A stretch of 64,000 nucleotides of DNA from Gillisella vitis (GTDB lineage Bacteria > Pseudomonadota > Alphaproteobacteria > Rhizobiales > Rhizobiaceae). Position numbers and translations under genes: made by a program. How positions within the stretch are numbered: position 1 is the first letter of the stretch; each line of letters opens with the position of its first letter. Of the stretch, positions 1-9,195 are shown piece by piece. Location: NCBI GenBank assembly GCA_009744235.1, contig WPHV01000009.1:124001-188000 (forward strand). Direction: 5' to 3'. Under the pieces are notes generated by a model that worked only from the letters and a program-made list of their open reading frames with translations, made no database searches and was not told the origin of the DNA.

Positions 1-2
1 GT

Positions 3-74
3 ATTCTGCGCGCCGATACCGCCGCTGTGGCTGCCTTGGCCGTGGTGCAGGCCAGTATAGGCGATTGGAAATGA
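3..74 (+). CDS. rsmE: C-terminal end of RsmE, 16S rRNA m3U1498 methyltransferase (partial)
   Basis: An open frame enters the window and ends at TGA 72-74. It encodes 23 residues beginning ILRADTAAVAALAVVQ. This resembles the end of RsmE (SPOUT family, m3U1498 of 16S rRNA), whose last helix typically reads LRxETAxxxALxxxQ. RsmE directly upstream of gshA is, as I recall, a common rhizobial order, which supports the call. Only the tail is visible, so catalytic motifs cannot be checked. Confidence 0.6.
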   Translation: MLRADTAAVAALAVVQASIGDWK

Positions 75-176
75 ACTTGAAACAACCCGGCATAACTCGT
101 TCAATATTGTTGAACGTTCAAATCGCAAAATTCACTTGCACAGCCGCCGGGTTCAGCCCTATCAACCCTCAATAAG

Positions 177-217
177 GCATCGGATCGAAAAGTGGAAACC
201 AGTTTTCAATCCGATGC
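177..217. repeat. Palindromic intergenic repeat upstream of gshA
   Basis: GCATCGGAT (177-185) is matched by ATCCGATGC (209-217). The middle carries GAAAAGTGGAAACC followed by GTTTTC, so the RNA could form a long hairpin. Elements with this core are scattered through rhizobial intergenic regions. It lies 36 bp before the gshA start and could also affect gshA mRNA. Confidence 0.6.
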
Positions 218-253
218 GAAAACAAAAACCTGTAGCAGAACAAGGTCGGCTTC

Positions 254-1627
254 ATGGCTCGCGATACAACCGATGATACGCCCCTGACTTCGCTTGAGGA
301 GATGGCGGCCTATATGGCTGAGGGGTGCAAGCCGAAAGAAACATTTCGTATCGGCACGGAGCATGAAAAATTCGGGTTCTTCACCGCCGATCTCTCGCCC
401 GTTCCCTATTTTGGCGAAGCCAGCATTTCGGCGCTGCTGAAGGGCATGCAGGAGCGGCTGGGCTGGGAACCGATCATTGATGGCGGAAACATCATTGGCC
501 TGGCCGGTGGCAGTGGCCAGGGCGCAATTTCCATTGAGCCCGGCGGGCAGTTCGAACTGTCAGGCGCGGCCCTGGAGACCCTGCATGAAACGGCGGGCGA
601 AACCCTCCAGCATCTTGAAATTCTGCGGGAAGTCGCCGAGCCGATGGGGATCCGCTTTCTGGGCATGGGCGGCAGTCCGCTCTGGACGCTGGAGCAGACG
701 CCCCGCATGCCGAAATCCCGCTACGACATCATGACCCGCTATATGCCGAAGGTCGGCTCGAAAGGGCTGGATATGATGTATCGAAGCTCGACGATCCAGG
801 TCAATCTCGACTTTTCGTCGCAAGCTGACATGCGCACCAAGATGCGGGTTTCAACAAAGCTGCAATCCATCGCCATGGCGCTGTTTGCCGCCTCGCCTTT
901 TACCGAAGGCAAGCCCAATGGCCTGCTCTCCTGGCGCGGCGACATTTGGCGCGATACCGACAACCGCCGCTCCGGCCTGCTGCCCTTCGTGTTCAAACCG
1001 GATTTCGGATTTATTGATTATGTCGAATGGGCGCTTGATGTACCGATGTATTTCGTCATGCGGGATGGCCGCTATCACGACTGTACCCATATCACTTTCC
1101 GCCAATTCATGGCGGGCGGTTTAAAGGGCGAAATCGCCGCCTGGCAGCCGACAATGGGAGACTGGACCAATCACCTGGGAACGCTGTTTCCCGATGTCCG
1201 CCTGAAACGGTTCCTGGAAATGCGGCTGGCCGATGGCGGCCCGCAAAGCCATATCACGGCGCTTTCGGCTTTCTGGGTCGGGCTGCTCTATGACGACACC
1301 GCGCTGGCGGCAGCCGACGATCTCACCTCGGGCTGGGACATGGCAACGGTGACCGCGCTTCGCGATACTGCACCCGCCCTCGGCTTCGATGCCATTGTAG
1401 AGGGTCGCTCTGTTCTGGATGTTAGCCGCGATTTGCTGACCTTGTCGAGGGCTGGTCTTGTATCGCGCGCCCGGCTGAATGCGGAGGGCCAAGACGAATC
1501 GATCTATCTGCAACCGCTGGACAGTATCGTGGAGCGAGGCCATTCCCTGGCGCAGGACATGCTGGATCTCTATCATGGTCCGTGGGACGGCCAGGTTGAA
1601 CCTGTGTTTTCCGCCTATCAATATTGA
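254..1627 (+). CDS. gshA: Glutamate--cysteine ligase (plant/proteobacterial GCS2 type)
   Basis: A 457-aa cytosolic enzyme that catalyses the ATP-dependent joining of L-glutamate and L-cysteine, the first and rate-limiting step of glutathione synthesis. The N-terminal block GTEHEKFGF (residues 34-42) is the hallmark of the plant-type family shared by rhizobia, and the length matches rhizobial GshA. Further conserved stretches include the Gly-rich segment IEPGGQFELSG (about 95-105) and the MYRSSTIQVNLDF block. The gene stands alone between the rsmE end and a DUF937 gene. The ATG at 254 is followed directly by the family's usual acidic leader, which supports this start. It matters for redox buffering, in line with oxyR nearby. 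Confidence 0.93.
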   Translation: MARDTTDDTPLTSLEEMAAYMAEGCKPKETFRIGTEHEKFGFFTADLSPVPYFGEASISALLKGMQERLGWEPIIDGGNIIGLAGGSGQGAISIEPGGQFELSGAALETLHETAGETLQHLEILREVAEPMGIRFLGMGGSPLWTLEQTPRMPKSRYDIMTRYMPKVGSKGLDMMYRSSTIQVNLDFSSQADMRTKMRVSTKLQSIAMALFAASPFTEGKPNGLLSWRGDIWRDTDNRRSGLLPFVFKPDFGFIDYVEWALDVPMYFVMRDGRYHDCTHITFRQFMAGGLKGEIAAWQPTMGDWTNHLGTLFPDVRLKRFLEMRLADGGPQSHITALSAFWVGLLYDDTALAAADDLTSGWDMATVTALRDTAPALGFDAIVEGRSVLDVSRDLLTLSRAGLVSRARLNAEGQDESIYLQPLDSIVERGHSLAQDMLDLYHGPWDGQVEPVFSAYQY

Positions 1628-1891
1628 GGTGGGCGCCTGACTACCAAACCCTTGTGCTTGCTTAAAAAAACGATTTGCAGCCAGATATTTCCCGCTATAG
1701 TGGCTCTCGTGTGGTTTTCTCCTTGAATCGGCTGATGGTAATCGGCTGGCGCGATGTCATGAATCATGCTGAGAAACAGGTACATAAGACGCGAAGCGCT
1801 CAAGCGCACTGCGTTTGGAGCCACAGGCTCACCATGCGGAGTATCGCCAACGCATGAATACCGTATAAAAAGGCTATGTGCCGGGGAGCGA

Positions 1892-2800
1892 ATGCAAATG
1901 TTGCCACTGTTCGATATGCTACTAAGAGCACAGAATGGCGCCGCCATGGATGCCATGGCTAAGCAGTTCGGGCTTGCTCAGGAACAGGTGGCGCAGGCGC
2001 TCGCCGCATTGACGCCAGCCTTTTCCTCCGGGTTCAAGCGCACCGCTGCCAATCCGTATGATCTGTCCAGCCTGTTTACCGCCTTATCATCCGGCAATTA
2101 TGCCCAGTATTTCGAAGATATGGGCAAGGCCTTTACACCCCAGGGCATCGCCGACGGCAATCAGGTTCTGCAACAATTGTTCGGCTCCAAGGAGGTGTCG
2201 CGCGCTGTCGCCGCCCAGGCGGCCCAGATCACCGGCATCGGCCAGGACATTCTAAAACGCATGCTGCCGGCTATGGCCGATACGATCATGGGCGGATTGT
2301 TCAAACAGAGCCTTGGACAGATGCAGCAGGCCAGCAATCCCTTTGCCAATAACCCGATGGCTGGCCCAATGGCTGGGATGATCCAGGAATGGCTTCAGGC
2401 AACGGGATTTTCACCGAAAGCCCCGCCGACATCGCCAGCTGGTCCCTTCGATAATCCCTTCATTGCTGCCTGGCAGCAAATGATGGGCATAAGCGCGGCC
2501 AAGGCAGCACCCAAGACCGAAACGAACCCTTTCCTGGACAATCCCTTCACAAAGGCCTGGCAGGACATGGTCAGCGGTTCGATGGGGCAAGCCCCCAAAG
2601 CCGAGGCACCAAAGCCGACGCCGGAAACAGAAGCCAGAAAATCGATGATGGATATCGTCAACACGATGTTCGACAGTGGTCTGAACGTGCAGAAAAGCTA
2701 TCAGAAGAGTGTGGAACAGATCTTCGAGACCTATGTGACGGCACCCGGCAAGGATGCTCGCACTGAGTCGGACGAAGGCGCCACTCACTCCAAGCACTGA
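1892..2800 (+). CDS. DUF937-family protein
   Basis: A 302-aa protein. The start at 1892 is chosen because GGGGAG lies 5 nt ahead, while upstream in-frame ATGs lack a ribosome site. Residues about 1-140 form an Ala/Gln-rich helical region (FDMLLRAQNGAAMDAMAKQF, then a TxFTALSSGNYAQYFEDMG segment) typical of DUF937. The C-terminal half is low complexity, with two imperfect copies of a motif NPF-[IL]-x(1,4)-W-Q-x-M (around FDNPFIAAWQQMMG and LDNPFTKAWQDMVSG), Pro/Lys-rich linkers and no membrane segment. The function of the family is not established. It has its own unit between gshA and the convergent DUF1127 gene. Confidence 0.7.
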   Translation: MQMLPLFDMLLRAQNGAAMDAMAKQFGLAQEQVAQALAALTPAFSSGFKRTAANPYDLSSLFTALSSGNYAQYFEDMGKAFTPQGIADGNQVLQQLFGSKEVSRAVAAQAAQITGIGQDILKRMLPAMADTIMGGLFKQSLGQMQQASNPFANNPMAGPMAGMIQEWLQATGFSPKAPPTSPAGPFDNPFIAAWQQMMGISAAKAAPKTETNPFLDNPFTKAWQDMVSGSMGQAPKAEAPKPTPETEARKSMMDIVNTMFDSGLNVQKSYQKSVEQIFETYVTAPGKDARTESDEGATHSKH

Positions 2801-2827
2801 CGGCAGTTCCAACACTGGTTGGCACAC

Positions 2828-2862
2828 GAAAAAAGACCCGGCAACAGTGACCTGTTGCCGGG
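2828..2862 (-). terminator. Rho-independent terminator of the DUF1127 gene
   Basis: A perfect 10-bp stem, CCCGGCAACA (2837-2846) with TGTTGCCGGG (2853-2862), has a 6-nt loop. Read on the minus strand it is followed by TCTTTTTT, the classic U-tract. It sits just past the stop of the minus-strand DUF1127 gene. Confidence 0.85.
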
Positions 2863-2921
2863 CAAAAGCAGGGCCGATTGGCTTTTCGCCCTGCGGGGAT
2901 GGCGGGTGGAAACGGGATCGT

Positions 2922-3221
2922 TCAGCCGAGAGAAAGCGTGCTCACCTGTTTGCGGGTCCTGGCGCGAGCGACACCTGCCAACTTTGCCGACGGATCTCCA
3001 AGTGGCCCGGACTTCGACAATTCGGCCTCCAGCTCAGCTCGGGTCAAACCGACATCATGCAGAAGGTAATCGTCGAGATCCGCGAGCTTAAGAGCCGCAC
3101 GGCGGTTATTGAGCGTGCGCAGCACAGAATTCACTGTCCAGACAATGGCGCGAAGGGCCGCGATGACCGCGCCCTCTGCGTGAGGAAAAGCCGCTACGGT
3201 GATCTGTCTGGTCGTGCGCAT
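2922..3221 (-). CDS. DUF1127 domain small protein
   Basis: A 99-aa basic protein. The start at 3221 is preferred over the upstream ATG at 3311 because AAAGGAC precedes it by about 7 nt and the N-terminus then begins MRTTRQ. The DUF1127 signature sits at about residues 45-70: L-x-x-L-D-D-Y-L-L-H-D-V-G-L-T-R-A-E, similar to the YjiS-like domain. In Agrobacterium, small DUF1127 proteins have been linked to phosphate and carbon metabolism and to RNA turnover; whether that applies here is inference. This one is longer than the minimal 45-50 aa forms. It is transcribed divergently from a LysR regulator and ends in a strong terminator. Confidence 0.8.
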   Translation of the reverse strand: MRTTRQITVAAFPHAEGAVIAALRAIVWTVNSVLRTLNNRRAALKLADLDDYLLHDVGLTRAELEAELSKSGPLGDPSAKLAGVARARTRKQVSTLSLG

Positions 3222-3447
3222 GACAATAGTCCTTTCAAATTCGGCACGAGAAGGGGCGACCGCGCTTGGAAAACCAAGCCGGGGGGACGCCGTGAAGGGG
3301 TTGGAGGACACCGCGACAACTGAACATCAGTTGGTCACTCGTGGCGTCGATTGACACTTTGCAGTTTAAGATTTGCCGAATTTCTATTGATCAGTCCAGT
3401 GAATGTTTCTAATGGTAATCATCAATCCAACTGATGGAATGTCCGCC

Positions 3448-4401
3448 ATGTCCGCACCTCTCGATACAGACCAGTTGCAAACCTTCATCGCCATTGTCGA
3501 TACCGGCAGTTTTACCAAGGCGGCAGGGCGGGTCTTCAAGACCCAATCAGCCGTTTCCATGCAGATGCGCCGTCTGGAAGAGCGGATCGGCAAGCAATTG
3601 TTCATCAAGGACGGGCGTGGCAACCGGCTGACCGCAGAAGGCGAAAAACTGCTAAACTATGCCCGGCGGATCGTCCGGCTGAACAGTGAGGCGATTGCGG
3701 CTTTCGACGACAACCGGTTGGAAGGCACGCTGCGGATCGGCACGCCGGATGATTATGCTGACCGATACATGCCTGAAATCATTGGTCGTTTTGCCAAAAC
3801 CCATCCCAATGTCGAGCTTTACATCGTTTGCGAACCATCCTCCGACCTGGCCGAAAAGATGGCCAGAGGTGAGTTAGACATCGCGCTTGTGACCCATAAC
3901 CCGGCGACCAGACAATCCGATGTGATGCGCACCGAGCCGCTTTGCTGGGTGGCTTCGGCCAACCATCCCTTGCGCGACGACGCGCCTGTACCGCTTGCGG
4001 TTGGACGGCGCGATTGCAATTGGCGGCAGTTGGCCTGTTCGGCGCTCGATGCCGACGGGCGCGACTATCAGATCCTGTTCACCAGTTGGTCATCGACCGT
4101 GGTCGCCGCCGCAGTGTTGGCTGGCTTGGCCGTTTCTGTTCTGCCGGAATCGGCGCTGCGAACCGGTATGAAAGTGCTGGGCCAGTTGGATGGCTTTCCG
4201 CCACTGCCGCCCGTGCAGATTGGCATCATGAAACGTCCCGGCATGTCACCCTCACTGATGAACGCCATCACCGACCATATCGCCGCATGCCTCGACAATA
4301 TCAACCCGACGGCCATCGAAGACGACATGGACGGAGAAACGAAAACCTATTCCCGTTACTATCCGCGCCTGCGGGCGGGACATATGATCCCCGGCTGGTA
4401 A
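3448..4401 (+). CDS. LysR-family transcriptional regulator
   Basis: About 317 aa. The winged helix-turn-helix lies at residues about 5-65 (LQTFIAIVDTGSFTKAAGRV, then TQSAVSMQMRRLEERIG), followed by the periplasmic-binding-like effector domain (LRIGTPDDYADRYMP onwards). ATG codons at 3403, 3439 and 3448 are in frame. The domain starts directly after 3448 and GATGGA lies 9 nt ahead, so that start is favoured but not certain. Divergent orientation to the DUF1127 gene (226-bp gap) makes that gene a possible target, by the usual LysR habit; the inducer is unknown. Confidence 0.82.
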   Translation: MSAPLDTDQLQTFIAIVDTGSFTKAAGRVFKTQSAVSMQMRRLEERIGKQLFIKDGRGNRLTAEGEKLLNYARRIVRLNSEAIAAFDDNRLEGTLRIGTPDDYADRYMPEIIGRFAKTHPNVELYIVCEPSSDLAEKMARGELDIALVTHNPATRQSDVMRTEPLCWVASANHPLRDDAPVPLAVGRRDCNWRQLACSALDADGRDYQILFTSWSSTVVAAAVLAGLAVSVLPESALRTGMKVLGQLDGFPPLPPVQIGIMKRPGMSPSLMNAITDHIAACLDNINPTAIEDDMDGETKTYSRYYPRLRAGHMIPGW

Positions 4402-4444
4402 TACGAATTTTCATTGAAAATGACGGTTCGTATTGCCTCAGGAC
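4400..4444. terminator. Possible bidirectional terminator between convergent LysR and TetR genes
   Basis: AATACGAA (4400-4407) pairs with TTCGTATT (4437-4444), with a nested TTTTCATTGAAAA helix inside. It covers the 52-bp gap between two convergent genes. The U-tract is weak, so efficiency is uncertain. Confidence 0.4.
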
Positions 4445-4453
4445 CCGAGACAA

Positions 4454-5098
4454 TCACTTTTGAGCGGGTTGAAACAGCATGGCGCATGCGGCCTTTTTCC
4501 ACTCGTCCAACATCGCCCAGGCTCGCTCATGCTTCTCGGCGATGGCGCGGAAAACCGCTCCACTCAGCACCGCAACCAGCAGGAAACGATTGTGTTTGCC
4601 CTGTCCATCCCCGCCACCGGCAAATGGCCCCAGCCATCTCATCGCCAACGCGCCAATGTCTTCCTGAGCCTTGTATTGCATCGCGCCGAGATCAGGATCG
4701 GTCGACATTGCGATCCAGAACTCGCGACACAGCGGATTGTCACGGTGAAGGCGCGCACCGCGTTCGATCAGATCGACCAAACGGGCGCGCGCATCCGCTT
4801 CGTCGCGCACATCCGTTAACTGCGTGGTAATATCCTCGGCCAGGCTGGTCAGGTGCAGATCCATGATGGCTTTAAGCACAGCCGCTTTCTGCGGAAAGAA
4901 TTGGTAGACGGAACCCACAGGTACGCCGGCATTGGCGGCAATATCCGTCATGCGCAATTGGGAAACCCCATGTTTGATGATAAGAAACTCAGCCGAATTC
5001 AGAATATTTTCGACACGCTGGATACTGCGCTTCTGTTTTGGCTGCTTACGTGGATTGATTCGCGAGCTTTCAATCGGCATTTTCATCGCCGTCACCAT
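4454..5098 (-). CDS. TetR-family transcriptional regulator
   Basis: About 214 aa. The N-terminal helix-turn-helix spans roughly residues 20-70 (RVENILNSAEFLIIKHGVSQ, then TDIAANAGVPVGSVYQFFPQK), the standard TetR fold. The C-terminal two thirds form a helical ligand-binding region with a Trp-rich tail. The ATG at 5098 follows an AGGACGGA stretch; ATGs at 5125 and 5086 are alternatives. A perfect inverted repeat lies 23 bp upstream and is a candidate auto-operator. No obvious target efflux gene lies next to it, and the ligand is unknown. Confidence 0.82.
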   Translation of the reverse strand: MVTAMKMPIESSRINPRKQPKQKRSIQRVENILNSAEFLIIKHGVSQLRMTDIAANAGVPVGSVYQFFPQKAAVLKAIMDLHLTSLAEDITTQLTDVRDEADARARLVDLIERGARLHRDNPLCREFWIAMSTDPDLGAMQYKAQEDIGALAMRWLGPFAGGGDGQGKHNRFLLVAVLSGAVFRAIAEKHERAWAMLDEWKKAACAMLFQPAQK

Positions 5099-5120
5099 TC
5101 CGTCCTGTCCCAGGATAATT

Positions 5121-5135
5121 TCCACATCATGTGGA
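5121..5135. promoter_or_regulatory. Candidate TetR operator palindrome
   Basis: TCCACAT-C-ATGTGGA is a perfect 7-bp inverted repeat with a one-base centre, 23 bp upstream of the tetR start. TetR-family proteins usually bind such short symmetric sites and repress themselves. The assignment is inference from position and symmetry. Confidence 0.5.
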
Positions 5136-5206
5136 CCACAGGTAAGGGCTCTATTGGAAGGGTGTTCAGTTTTGATTAATGCAAATTAGTAAACCCATAC
5201 AAAACA

Positions 5207-5246
5207 GGGGGTCAGAAACCGTATCAAAACGGCTTCTGACGCCCCC
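5207..5246 (-). terminator. Rho-independent terminator after a small minus-strand gene
   Basis: GGGGG-TCAGAA-x-CCGT pairs with ACGG-x-TTCTGA-CG-CCCCC around an ATCAAA loop. Read on the minus strand the stem is followed by TGTTTTGT. It lies downstream of the small reading frame at 5292-5448 and is the main sign that this short region is a transcribed unit. Confidence 0.6.
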
Positions 5247-5291
5247 TTTCGAAACAGATACGTGTAGGGCTCTTCAGCGGCGATGCTGGGA

Positions 5292-5448
5292 TCATATCTG
5301 CTTCGAAGCCGGAAACTGCATTAAGGCAGTATGAATACCTGCTTCATCGTCTGGATGTACCAGTTTGAAATACGCCAGTTGACGCCCGATGATCTGTTCC
5401 GACACCTGAATGCCAGCTGTGGTCTTTATTGTCCGTGAAATCCATCAT
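5292..5448 (-). pseudogene. Small unknown gene, possibly frameshifted
   Basis: A very strong ribosome site, AAGGAGG, precedes the doublet ATG ATG (5448/5445) on the minus strand. The frame from that ATG runs 34 codons (MMDFTDNKDHSW...) to a stop at 5344. A +1 frame over the same DNA reads TTAGIQVSEQIIGRQL, then AYFKLVHPDDEAGIH and further to a stop at 5292. Judged by eye, this second frame has the more coding-like third-position GC. A terminator follows. This looks like either a short peptide gene or a remnant broken by one frameshift. The product is not recognised. It is divergent from oxyR. Confidence 0.35.
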
Positions 5449-5584
5449 GGCTTCCTCCTTTGGAAGGCCGTCTTCGTCAAAATTGATTTTAAAACAGTGT
5501 TTCGTCTCAATGACTGCAGTGTTCCATTGACGGCCGATAATTTCCAATCGTATTTATTTTTAAATACGATTTGGAAATCCTATC

Positions 5585-6508
5585 ATGCTGACCATTCGTC
5601 AAATGCGCTATTTCGATGCGCTTGCCACCACGCTGCATTTTGGCCGGGCCGCCGATCTTGTCCATGTCAGCCAACCGGCGCTTTCGGCGCAGATCATGGA
5701 GATGGAAAAACATCTCGGTGTGATGCTGATCGAGCGAACCCGCGCCAGCACGATCCTGACCACCAAGGGACTGGAAATCCTGAGCCATGTGCGTGAGGTG
5801 CTGACGGGAATAGATCGGCTGGAACAGGCGGCGCGCAACAATGGCGGCATGTTGGAAGGCCTGGTGCGGATTGGCATCATTCCCACCGTCGCCCCCTATA
5901 TGGTGCCGCGCATGGTGCCTTATCTGCGGCAAAATCATCCTCTGATCGAGATTGAGCTCAAGGAAGCGATCACAGATCGGCTTTTGTCCGACCTCAATGA
6001 AGGCAAACTGGATGCGGTCGTCGCGGCCCTTCCGGTGGATGCGGACGCTCTGGTCTGCCGCAGCCTGCTGGTCGATCGGTTTTTCATGGCCGTGGCCCGC
6101 AATGACAACGCCGTGCTTCTCTCACCCCTGGTGGAAGCGGACGTAGACACCGACCGGTTGCTGCTGCTGGAGGAAGGCCATTGCCTGCGTGACCAGGCGC
6201 TGGCCGTCTGCAAAACCGCCAGCCGGCGCAGCATGGTCAATTTCGGCGCAACCTCGATGGCGACACTGCTCCAGATGGTGTCCCATGACATGGGCATGAC
6301 GCTGATCCCCGAAATGGCGATCGAGACCGAAACCAGCCGCAACAAAATCCGCATCATTCCTTTTACCGATCCGCCGCCCTACCGCGAAATCGGCCTGATC
6401 TGGCGGCGATCCAGCGCCCGCCAAGCGGATATGGAAGCGCTGGCCGATGGTCTTGCCGCAAGCGCGCGGGAAAAAACGACACCCTCGGAACAGAGGCAAG
6501 ATCGTTAA
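5585..6508 (+). CDS. oxyR: OxyR, hydrogen-peroxide-sensing LysR activator
   Basis: 307 aa. The N-terminal LysR helix-turn-helix ([20 protein letters not shown], then [14 protein letters not shown]) leads to the OxyR-type sensor domain with the block [14 protein letters not shown]. In E. coli OxyR the equivalent block holds Cys199 and Cys208, which form the disulfide; here they are Cys200 and Cys209. [15 protein letters not shown] (about 97-111) also matches the OxyR family closely. OxyR activates catalase and peroxide-defence genes. In Agrobacterium oxyR usually sits next to katA; here the divergent neighbour is only a short unknown reading frame. The ATG at 5585 gives the standard N-terminus. 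Confidence 0.85.
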   Translation: MLTIRQMRYFDALATTLHFGRAADLVHVSQPALSAQIMEMEKHLGVMLIERTRASTILTTKGLEILSHVREVLTGIDRLEQAARNNGGMLEGLVRIGIIPTVAPYMVPRMVPYLRQNHPLIEIELKEAITDRLLSDLNEGKLDAVVAALPVDADALVCRSLLVDRFFMAVARNDNAVLLSPLVEADVDTDRLLLLEEGHCLRDQALAVCKTASRRSMVNFGATSMATLLQMVSHDMGMTLIPEMAIETETSRNKIRIIPFTDPPPYREIGLIWRRSSARQADMEALADGLAASAREKTTPSEQRQDR

Positions 6509-6672
6509 AAAGAGGGATGACTGATGTCATCCACAATCCATGCTTTTGCTATTCCCTTCCTGTCATGAACGTGTTACCAGCCCTCGCCAACCTCCAAGCA
6601 TTACATGCAAAGGAATCCAGAGGAAAATCGCTTTTCTGGAGGACTCTGCCTATTCATATGAAGGATATTGGC

Positions 6673-8163
6673 ATGGCACGGATCGTAATTTCGGCAACCG
6701 GCGCAGAAGCGCTTACCTTTGACGATGTTCTCCTCCAGCCCGGACATTCGGAAGTCATGCCGGGCCAGACGAATATCTCCACCCGGATCGCCAAGGATAT
6801 CGATCTTTCGCTCCCCATCCTGTCTTCCGCCATGGATACGGTCACCGAGAGCCGGCTGGCGATTGCCATGGCCCAGGCTGGTGGCCTTGGCGTTATCCAC
6901 CGCAATTTGACACCGACAGAACAGGCCGAAGAGGTTCGCCAGGTCAAGAAATTCGAAAGCGGCATGGTGATCAATCCAGTCACCATCCATCCGGATGCAA
7001 CGCTCGCCGAAGCACTCGGCCTTATGAAGGCCCACGGTATTTCCGGTATTCCGGTCGTCGAAAACGGTAGCCGTCCCGGTCGCCTGGTCGGCATTCTCAC
7101 CAATCGCGATGTGCGCTTTGCCTCGGATCATTCCCAGAAGATCCATGAATTGATGACCCGCGATAACCTGATCACCGTCAAGGATGGTGTCGAGCAGCAG
7201 GAAGCCAAGCGTCTTCTGCATAGCCACCGGATCGAAAAGCTGCTGGTGGTGGACAATGAAGGCCGCTGCGTAGGCCTGATCACCGTCAAGGATATCGAAA
7301 AGTCTCAGCTCAACCCCCATGCTGCCAAGGATTTTCAGGGCCGCCTGCGGGTCGCCGCCGCCATTTCCACCGGCGATGATGGACGCGAGCGGGCCGAACG
7401 GTTGATCGAGGCCGGTGTCGACGTGATCGTCGTCGATACTGCCCACGGCCATTCGCAGCGGGTGCTGGATGCCGTGACCGCCGTGAAGAAAATGTCGAAC
7501 TCGGTTCGGATCATCGCCGGCAATGTTGCGACCGGCGATGGCACCCGCGCCCTGATCGATGCGGGCGCCGATGGCGTCAAGGTCGGCATCGGCCCTGGCT
7601 CGATCTGCACGACCCGTATCGTCGCAGGCGTCGGCGTACCGCAATTGGCGGCCATTATGGCAGCCGTCGAAGCAGCCCATAAGCTGGATATTCCTGTTAT
7701 CGCAGATGGTGGCGTGAAATTCTCCGGCGATCTGGCCAAGGCGATTGCTGCCGGTGCCTCCGCCGTCATGGTCGGCTCGCTGCTGGCTGGCACGGATGAA
7801 AGCCCCGGCGAAGTGTTTCTCTACCAGGGCCGTTCCTTCAAGGCCTATCGCGGCATGGGCTCCGTCGGCGCCATGGCGCGCGGCTCGGCGGACCGCTATT
7901 TCCAGGCGGAAGTGCGCGATACGCTGAAGCTGGTGCCGGAAGGCATCGAAGGCCAGGTTCCTTACAAAGGTCCAGTCTCTGCCGTGCTGCACCAGCTGGC
8001 AGGCGGTCTTAAGGCCGCCATGGGCTATGTCGGCGGCAAGGACATCAAGGATTTCCAGGAGAAGGCGACCTTTGTGCGGATTTCCGGTGCTGGCCTGCGC
8101 GAAAGTCATCCGCACGGCGTTACCATTACCCGCGAAAGCCCGAATTATCCTGGCGCTGCATAA
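6673..8163 (+). CDS. guaB: IMP dehydrogenase
   Basis: A 496-aa cytosolic enzyme that oxidises inosine monophosphate to xanthosine monophosphate with NAD+, the committed step of GMP synthesis. The N-terminus [17 protein letters not shown] is diagnostic. Two CBS domains occupy about residues 100-215 inside the barrel (…[14 protein letters not shown]; …[17 protein letters not shown]). The catalytic loop [11 protein letters not shown] carries the active-site Cys at about 312, and [17 protein letters not shown] follows. The start at 6673 is used because AAGGA lies 7 nt ahead and related rhizobial GuaB proteins begin MARI; upstream in-frame ATGs would add an unconserved tail. A long hairpin follows the gene. 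Confidence 0.95.
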   Translation: MARIVISATGAEALTFDDVLLQPGHSEVMPGQTNISTRIAKDIDLSLPILSSAMDTVTESRLAIAMAQAGGLGVIHRNLTPTEQAEEVRQVKKFESGMVINPVTIHPDATLAEALGLMKAHGISGIPVVENGSRPGRLVGILTNRDVRFASDHSQKIHELMTRDNLITVKDGVEQQEAKRLLHSHRIEKLLVVDNEGRCVGLITVKDIEKSQLNPHAAKDFQGRLRVAAAISTGDDGRERAERLIEAGVDVIVVDTAHGHSQRVLDAVTAVKKMSNSVRIIAGNVATGDGTRALIDAGADGVKVGIGPGSICTTRIVAGVGVPQLAAIMAAVEAAHKLDIPVIADGGVKFSGDLAKAIAAGASAVMVGSLLAGTDESPGEVFLYQGRSFKAYRGMGSVGAMARGSADRYFQAEVRDTLKLVPEGIEGQVPYKGPVSAVLHQLAGGLKAAMGYVGGKDIKDFQEKATFVRISGAGLRESHPHGVTITRESPNYPGAA

Positions 8164-8192
8164 AAACGGCCCAGTCACGAATAAGTGTTGAT

Positions 8193-8242
8193 GAAAACCC
8201 GGATTGGCCTCCAATGAACATTGGATGCCGGTTCGGGTTTTC
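8193..8242 (+). terminator. Hairpin terminator after guaB
   Basis: A 24-bp imperfect inverted repeat begins GAAAACCCG (8193-8201) and ends CGGGTTTTC (8234-8242). It closes through CCAATG-AA-CATTGG and is followed by a T-rich stretch. It fills the gap between guaB and the next gene. Confidence 0.65.
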
Positions 8243-8278
8243 TATGTTTTAGACTGGACAATCTTGTGGAGGACACCG

Positions 8279-9166
8279 ATGGACAAGCCAGCCGTTACCC
8301 CAGCGATCACCCAGGCGATGATCAACGCCTATGATGAATATACCCATCTCAGCCTCGACCGCCGGGGTTTCATGGAAAAACTCACCAGATTGGCCGGTTC
8401 CGGGGCAGCAGCCGCAGCCATCATGCCAATGCTGGCAGCCAACCAGGCCAATGCCGCGCTGACGCCGGAAAACGATGAGCGGTTGACTGCGTCAATGGTC
8501 ACCTATCCCGGCGCGAGCGGCGAGATGAAGGGCTATCTCGTCACCCCAAAAGACGCCAAGACCGCCCTGCCCGGCGTAATCGTCATCCACGAAAACCGTG
8601 GCCTCAATCCGCATATTCAGGATGTAACCCGTCGGCTGGCGCTGGAAGGCTTCGTTACGCTCGCGCCCGATTTTCTGTCACCACAGGGCGGCACGCCGGA
8701 AGACGAGGACAAGGCCCGCGACATGTTCACCACGCTCGATCTGGGCACTACGGTGAACAATGCGGAGGCCAGCCGCGCCTATCTTGCGGCCGTGAAGGGC
8801 GTCAACGGCAAGGTCGGCGCCATCGGCTTTTGCTGGGGCGGTGGCATGGTCAATCGGTTGGCTATCGCCTCACCGCAGCTTGGGGCCGGTGTCGCCTATT
8901 ACGGAGCCCAGCCGCCCGCCGAACAGGTGCCAGCAATCAACGCACCCTTGATGCTGCATTACGCTGGCCTTGACGAGCGCATCAATACCGGGATCGATAC
9001 CTACCGCAAGGCGCTTGAGGCCAATGGTAAACAGGCCGAGATCTTCGTCTATGACGGCGTCAACCATGCCTTCAACAATGACACGTCGGCGGCCCGCTAT
9101 AACAAGGAGGCCGCAGACCTTGCCTGGTCACGCACGGTAGCTTTTCTCAAAAAGAACTTGGCATAG
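8279..9166 (+). CDS. Dienelactone hydrolase family protein with twin-arginine-like leader
   Basis: 295 aa, alpha/beta-hydrolase of the dienelactone hydrolase (carboxymethylenebutenolidase) family. The nucleophile motif GFCWGGG places Cys at about residue 185; the Asp (GLDERI) and His (VNHAFNN) of the triad follow. Residues 30-60 contain DRRGFMEKL followed by an Ala-rich hydrophobic stretch ending near NQANA, which resembles a Tat signal, so export is likely. The start at 8279 is preceded by GGAGGACACC. The true substrate is unknown: many members of this family are not involved in chloroaromatic degradation, and no catabolic partners are adjacent. Confidence 0.85.
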   Translation: MDKPAVTPAITQAMINAYDEYTHLSLDRRGFMEKLTRLAGSGAAAAAIMPMLAANQANAALTPENDERLTASMVTYPGASGEMKGYLVTPKDAKTALPGVIVIHENRGLNPHIQDVTRRLALEGFVTLAPDFLSPQGGTPEDEDKARDMFTTLDLGTTVNNAEASRAYLAAVKGVNGKVGAIGFCWGGGMVNRLAIASPQLGAGVAYYGAQPPAEQVPAINAPLMLHYAGLDERINTGIDTYRKALEANGKQAEIFVYDGVNHAFNNDTSAARYNKEAADLAWSRTVAFLKKNLA

Positions 9167-9195
9167 GAATACCTGCCACAACAAAGCGGGGCGGA

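Noticed and set aside
2754..3323. 189-codon plus-strand frame after the DUF937 gene
   Set aside because: It reads through the terminator stem and opposite the DUF1127 gene, with no ribosome site.
6601..8214. 537-codon open frame on the minus strand opposite guaB
   Set aside because: It is fully antisense to a clear IMP dehydrogenase. Its translation is rich in His, Asp and Gly without any domain, as expected for the mirror of a GC-rich gene.
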